Below, piece by piece: positions 34,001-34,955 of a stretch of 34,955 bases of DNA. The number at the start of each line of letters is the position of its first letter. The first letter of the stretch is position 1. Source of the stretch: Rubellimicrobium sp. CFH 75288 (GTDB lineage: Bacteria > Pseudomonadota > Alphaproteobacteria > Rhodobacterales > Rhodobacteraceae); the NCBI RefSeq assembly GCF_009904055.1, contig NZ_WYDP01000026.1:1-34955 (forward strand), written 5' to 3'. Under the pieces are notes generated by a model. That model had not been told where the DNA came from and made no database searches. It saw only the letters and a list, made by a program, of their open reading frames with translations. Both the position numbers and the translations under genes were made by a program.

Positions 34001-34325
34001 GCCCGAGACCGCCCTGCGGGTCCAGCGGATGCAGCCCGAAGGCTCCCCCCCGTCCGCCGCCGGTCAGCACCCCCCACCCGTCGCCCTGCGGGAAGAGCGC
34101 CACGGACCCGCCGGTGCCCGCCTCCCCTCCGGCGGGGCGAGGCGCCGCTCCCAATGCCGACAGGCCCTCGCCGCGAAGCTCCCAGACCGAGACCGTTCCG
34201 CCCCCGCGCGTGGTCGCGATCAGCCGGTCCGCGGACTCGCCGGGGGCGTCGAGCAGAGCCAGCGCCGGAACCGGCCTGCCTCCGGCGGCGCCGGGATGGC
34301 GGAACAGCACGCGCAGGACCGGCAT
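31014..34325 (-). CDS. Large tryptophan-rich RTX repeat protein
   Basis: A 1103-residue acidic protein. Residues 1 to about 370 are strand-rich with recurring short blocks (GGIAALAVATIAGRSLVVAGG, GGLANVAALAVRAAGGGLDIV) that suggest a beta-propeller of FG-GAP-like blades. A first RTX block is at about 375-440. An 80-residue beta module (DLFLLDADGAEDTIADFEPG onward) and a Pro-rich linker follow. The main RTX array is at about 523-1025. The C-terminus repeats the module (IDSFVFRSGRDRIPDW) and ends DALDFL, like the protease tail. About eighteen repeats read LWG instead of the common LxGG. GAGGGAGG precedes ATG 34325. There is no signal peptide or catalytic motif. It should bind calcium, leave by a type I exporter and act as a surface or matrix protein. 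Confidence 0.85.
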   Translation of the reverse strand: MPVLRVLFRHPGAAGGRPVPALALLDAPGESADRLIATTRGGGTVSVWELRGEGLSALGAAPRPAGGEAGTGGSVALFPQGDGWGVLTGGGRGGAFGLHPLDPQGGLGPLRALGAPPSFGGADLRDPEAVRLADGTLAVFGGLTDGGGIGRLGVAAAGETAGSRLLAAEGAVAALAQATLPGGGTFLCAALAGPRPALLVLSVGPTGALREAGRIGVEGGLWVSAPTALEATRIGGETFLLLGAAGSGSLSVLSVGPGGTLAVRDHLLDDLGSRFGGIAALAVATIAGRSLVVAGGADDGLTVLEVLPGGLLVARAHLADGPAGGLANVAALAVRAAGGGLDIVAGSGSDSGLTRLRFESGALAPPRAAPPGGGSLEGGAGDDLLLGGRGSDRLAGGAGADILRDGAGRDTLWGGSGADLFLLDADGAEDTIADFEPGLDRLDLSLWPGLRSAGQLGVMPLAGGSLRLSHGGEVLVLRPAEGAELSLGSVFPGGATGADRVLSAPRPAPPWAGAARPPPPPRAGTGGEGADRLLGSAGADRLAGRGGSDTLLGGGGADRLEGGSGHDALWGGAGNDLLWGGDGHDRLWGEDGADALWGGTGDDHLRGGWGADRLHGESGADWLWGDEEGDSLWGGDGDDRIDGGAGADTLWGDGGHDLLDGGSGDDILWGGSGDDRLGGGDGADALGGEEGADTLWGALGPDRLRGGTGHDSLWGGGGDDSLWGDGGADDLDGGDGDDSLWGGGGDDSLWGDGGADDLDGGDGDDSLWGGEDGDRLRGGAGRDLLWGEGGDDRLSGDDGDDRLDGGAGDDALWGGEGDDTLRGADGSDSLRGGGGGDRLEGGAGDDRLEGEEGDDRLRGAGGDDILSGSSGRDILAGGGGDDQIRGGSGDDLLRGQAGRDRLRGEDGNDRIEGGGGADRLWGGAGADVLRGRKGDDHLDGGAGRDLLRGGGGGDRLRGGAGDDRLSGQSGPDRLTGGGGADRLSGGAGDDRLEGGSGADHLQGGAGADRLDGGGGDDLLRGGAGIDSFVFRSGRDRIPDWQPGETVWLDPGLWGGARLSAEVLTARFARLEGDDVLFEFGRDDRLRLDGAGSLDRVTDALDFL
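31250..33200 (-). repeat. RTX nonapeptide repeat array (27-bp units)
   Basis: Regular 27-bp units encode GGxGxDxLx-type calcium-binding repeats, broken at about 32760-33060 by a non-repeat module. The array is coding and explains the long open frames in other phases across the same stretch. Confidence 0.9.
32020..32181 (-). repeat. Exact 81-bp tandem duplication in the RTX array
   Basis: 32020-32100 and 32101-32181 are identical over 81 bases, and a further 16 bases match after the second copy. Each copy encodes three nonapeptides (units SLWGGGGDD, SLWGDGGAD, DLDGGDGDD). Identity at the DNA level suggests a recent slippage or recombination event. Confidence 0.95.
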
Positions 34326-34470
34326 CGCGGCCTCCCTCGGCTCCCCCCGGGGTGCGGGGATCTCGGGAGACGAGGCTGGGCGCGGGTCCGCGACGGGACC
34401 GGCCGGCGGCGCGGCAATCCCGCGGCGCTTGCGGCCGAGTTGACTCGAATGCCCGGGGTTCGGAGCGGCC
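34326..34470. promoter_or_regulatory. 145-base gap between GT10 and RTX genes
   Basis: The two genes share the minus strand. The gap contains the RTX ribosome site (GAGGGAGG, 5 bases before ATG 34325) and a comparatively A+T-richer stretch at about 34436-34450 that could be promoter DNA. No clear hairpin terminator or -35/-10 pair was seen. Confidence 0.25.
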
Positions 34471-34955
34471 TCAGAGCGGGCCGAGCGCGTGCAGCCGGAT
34501 CAGTTCGGCCCGCAGCGCCCGACCCAGCCGGTCGCGCTCGGCCGACAGGCGGTCCTCGTCGCAGACCAGCCGCGCCAGGCGCCTCTGGGCTTCGGCATAG
34601 GCCCGGAAGAAGTCGCGGTCCCAGGTCAGGTCCGCTGCGGCCGCGGCCGCGCGTGCGCTCGGCAGGCCCCAGAGATTGACCCAGGCCTCCTCCGGCAGGC
34701 CGAGCCGGTGGACGCTGTGGCCGGGACTGGCGACATAGAGGGGGCGCGCGCCCACGGCAAAGGCGTCGAGGAGCTTTTCGGACAGGTAGAGGGGCTGATG
34801 GGTGTTCTCCACCGCCGAGACCAGGCGCGCGCGGAGGTCGAGCCGCTCGAGCTTGTCGGCATGCCAGTCCTCGAGCGCGAAGCGGTCCCCCCCCCAGCCG
34901 CGCCCGTCCCTGAGGATGCGCGCCGGGTCGGGGGCGGGAAAGGCTTCGGCCAGCC
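34471..34955 (-). CDS. GT10 family alpha-fucosyltransferase, C-terminal part
   Basis: The frame is open through the right edge, so the N-terminus is missing; about 161 codons are visible. HADKLERLDLRARLVSAVEN followed by THQPLYLSEKLLDAFAVGAR and PLYVASPG matches the most conserved block of GT10 (alpha-1,3/1,4) fucosyltransferases, where the ENS-x-x-x-YVTEK segment binds GDP-fucose and is followed by a small hydrophobic helix and a P-x-Y-x-G turn. Here TEK is SEK and YxG is YVAS. The C-terminal 60 residues are helical and charged. GDP-fucose from gmd and fcl is the expected donor. It is probably the first visible gene of the minus-strand series running through RTX, glf, GT2, kpsE and kpsT. The acceptor is unknown. 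Confidence 0.8.
   Translation of the reverse strand, partial: LAEAFPAPDPARILRDGRGWGGDRFALEDWHADKLERLDLRARLVSAVENTHQPLYLSEKLLDAFAVGARPLYVASPGHSVHRLGLPEEAWVNLWGLPSARAAAAAADLTWDRDFFRAYAEAQRRLARLVCDEDRLSAERDRLGRALRAELIRLHALGPL

Noticed and set aside
30789-34679. 1296-codon open frame on the plus strand
   Set aside because: Antisense to the Trp-rich RTX gene. Its repeats (EPVVA, APEAV) are the complement of the nonapeptide units, and it crosses several unrelated gene boundaries.

Overview
The window is a roughly 70% G+C stretch whose gene content (GDP-fucose enzymes, capsule-type ABC exporter, serralysin and RTX proteins, dense 4-base start/stop overlaps) fits an alphaproteobacterium, most likely a member of the Rhodobacterales. 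That placement is inferred from gene content and base composition, not from a marker gene.

Region 1 (1 to about 7957) looks like one end of an integrated element abutting a tRNA-Arg(ACG) gene. It carries an AlpA-like DNA-binding protein, a small ORF, a Toprim/CHC2-type primase and a DUF3987 helicase-like protein. The last three, and the small protein after them, are chained by ATGA overlaps, as in a compact replication module. Two small element-type proteins follow. The cargo is one 1206-residue MmeI-like restriction-modification fusion. The tRNA lies on the minus strand with its 3' end facing the element, the usual geometry of a tRNA attachment site. No integrase is in the window, so it would have to lie to the left.

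Region 2 (8.1-10.9 kb) is ordinary chromosome: an orphan membrane histidine kinase, a phosphoethanolamine-methyltransferase-like enzyme and a 77-residue protein built of 12-bp/48-bp repeats.

Region 3 (10.9-22.8 kb) begins a surface-glycan locus. It has two coupled sulfotransferases, a divergent putative glycosyltransferase with an unknown partner, and then a minus-strand operon. That operon contains a DUF115-glycosyltransferase-coiled-coil fusion, a methyltransferase-like coiled-coil protein, a third sulfotransferase and gmd. The fcl gene follows beyond a candidate terminator. A small lipoprotein lies upstream.

Region 4 (22.8-34.96 kb) has a serralysin-type RTX metalloprotease on the plus strand. 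It converges on a minus-strand series: a GT10 fucosyltransferase (cut by the window edge), a tryptophan-rich RTX protein, UDP-galactopyranose mutase (glf), a GT2 transferase of galactofuranosyl/rhamnosyl type, a KpsE-like protein and a KpsT-like ATPase.

Together, regions 3 and 4 could make GDP-L-fucose and UDP-galactofuranose, transfer fucose and probably Galf, sulfate the product and export it through an ABC capsule pathway. A sulfated fucose/galactofuranose capsule or exopolysaccharide is the main hypothesis. KpsM, KpsD, PAPS synthesis and a type I exporter are not in the window.
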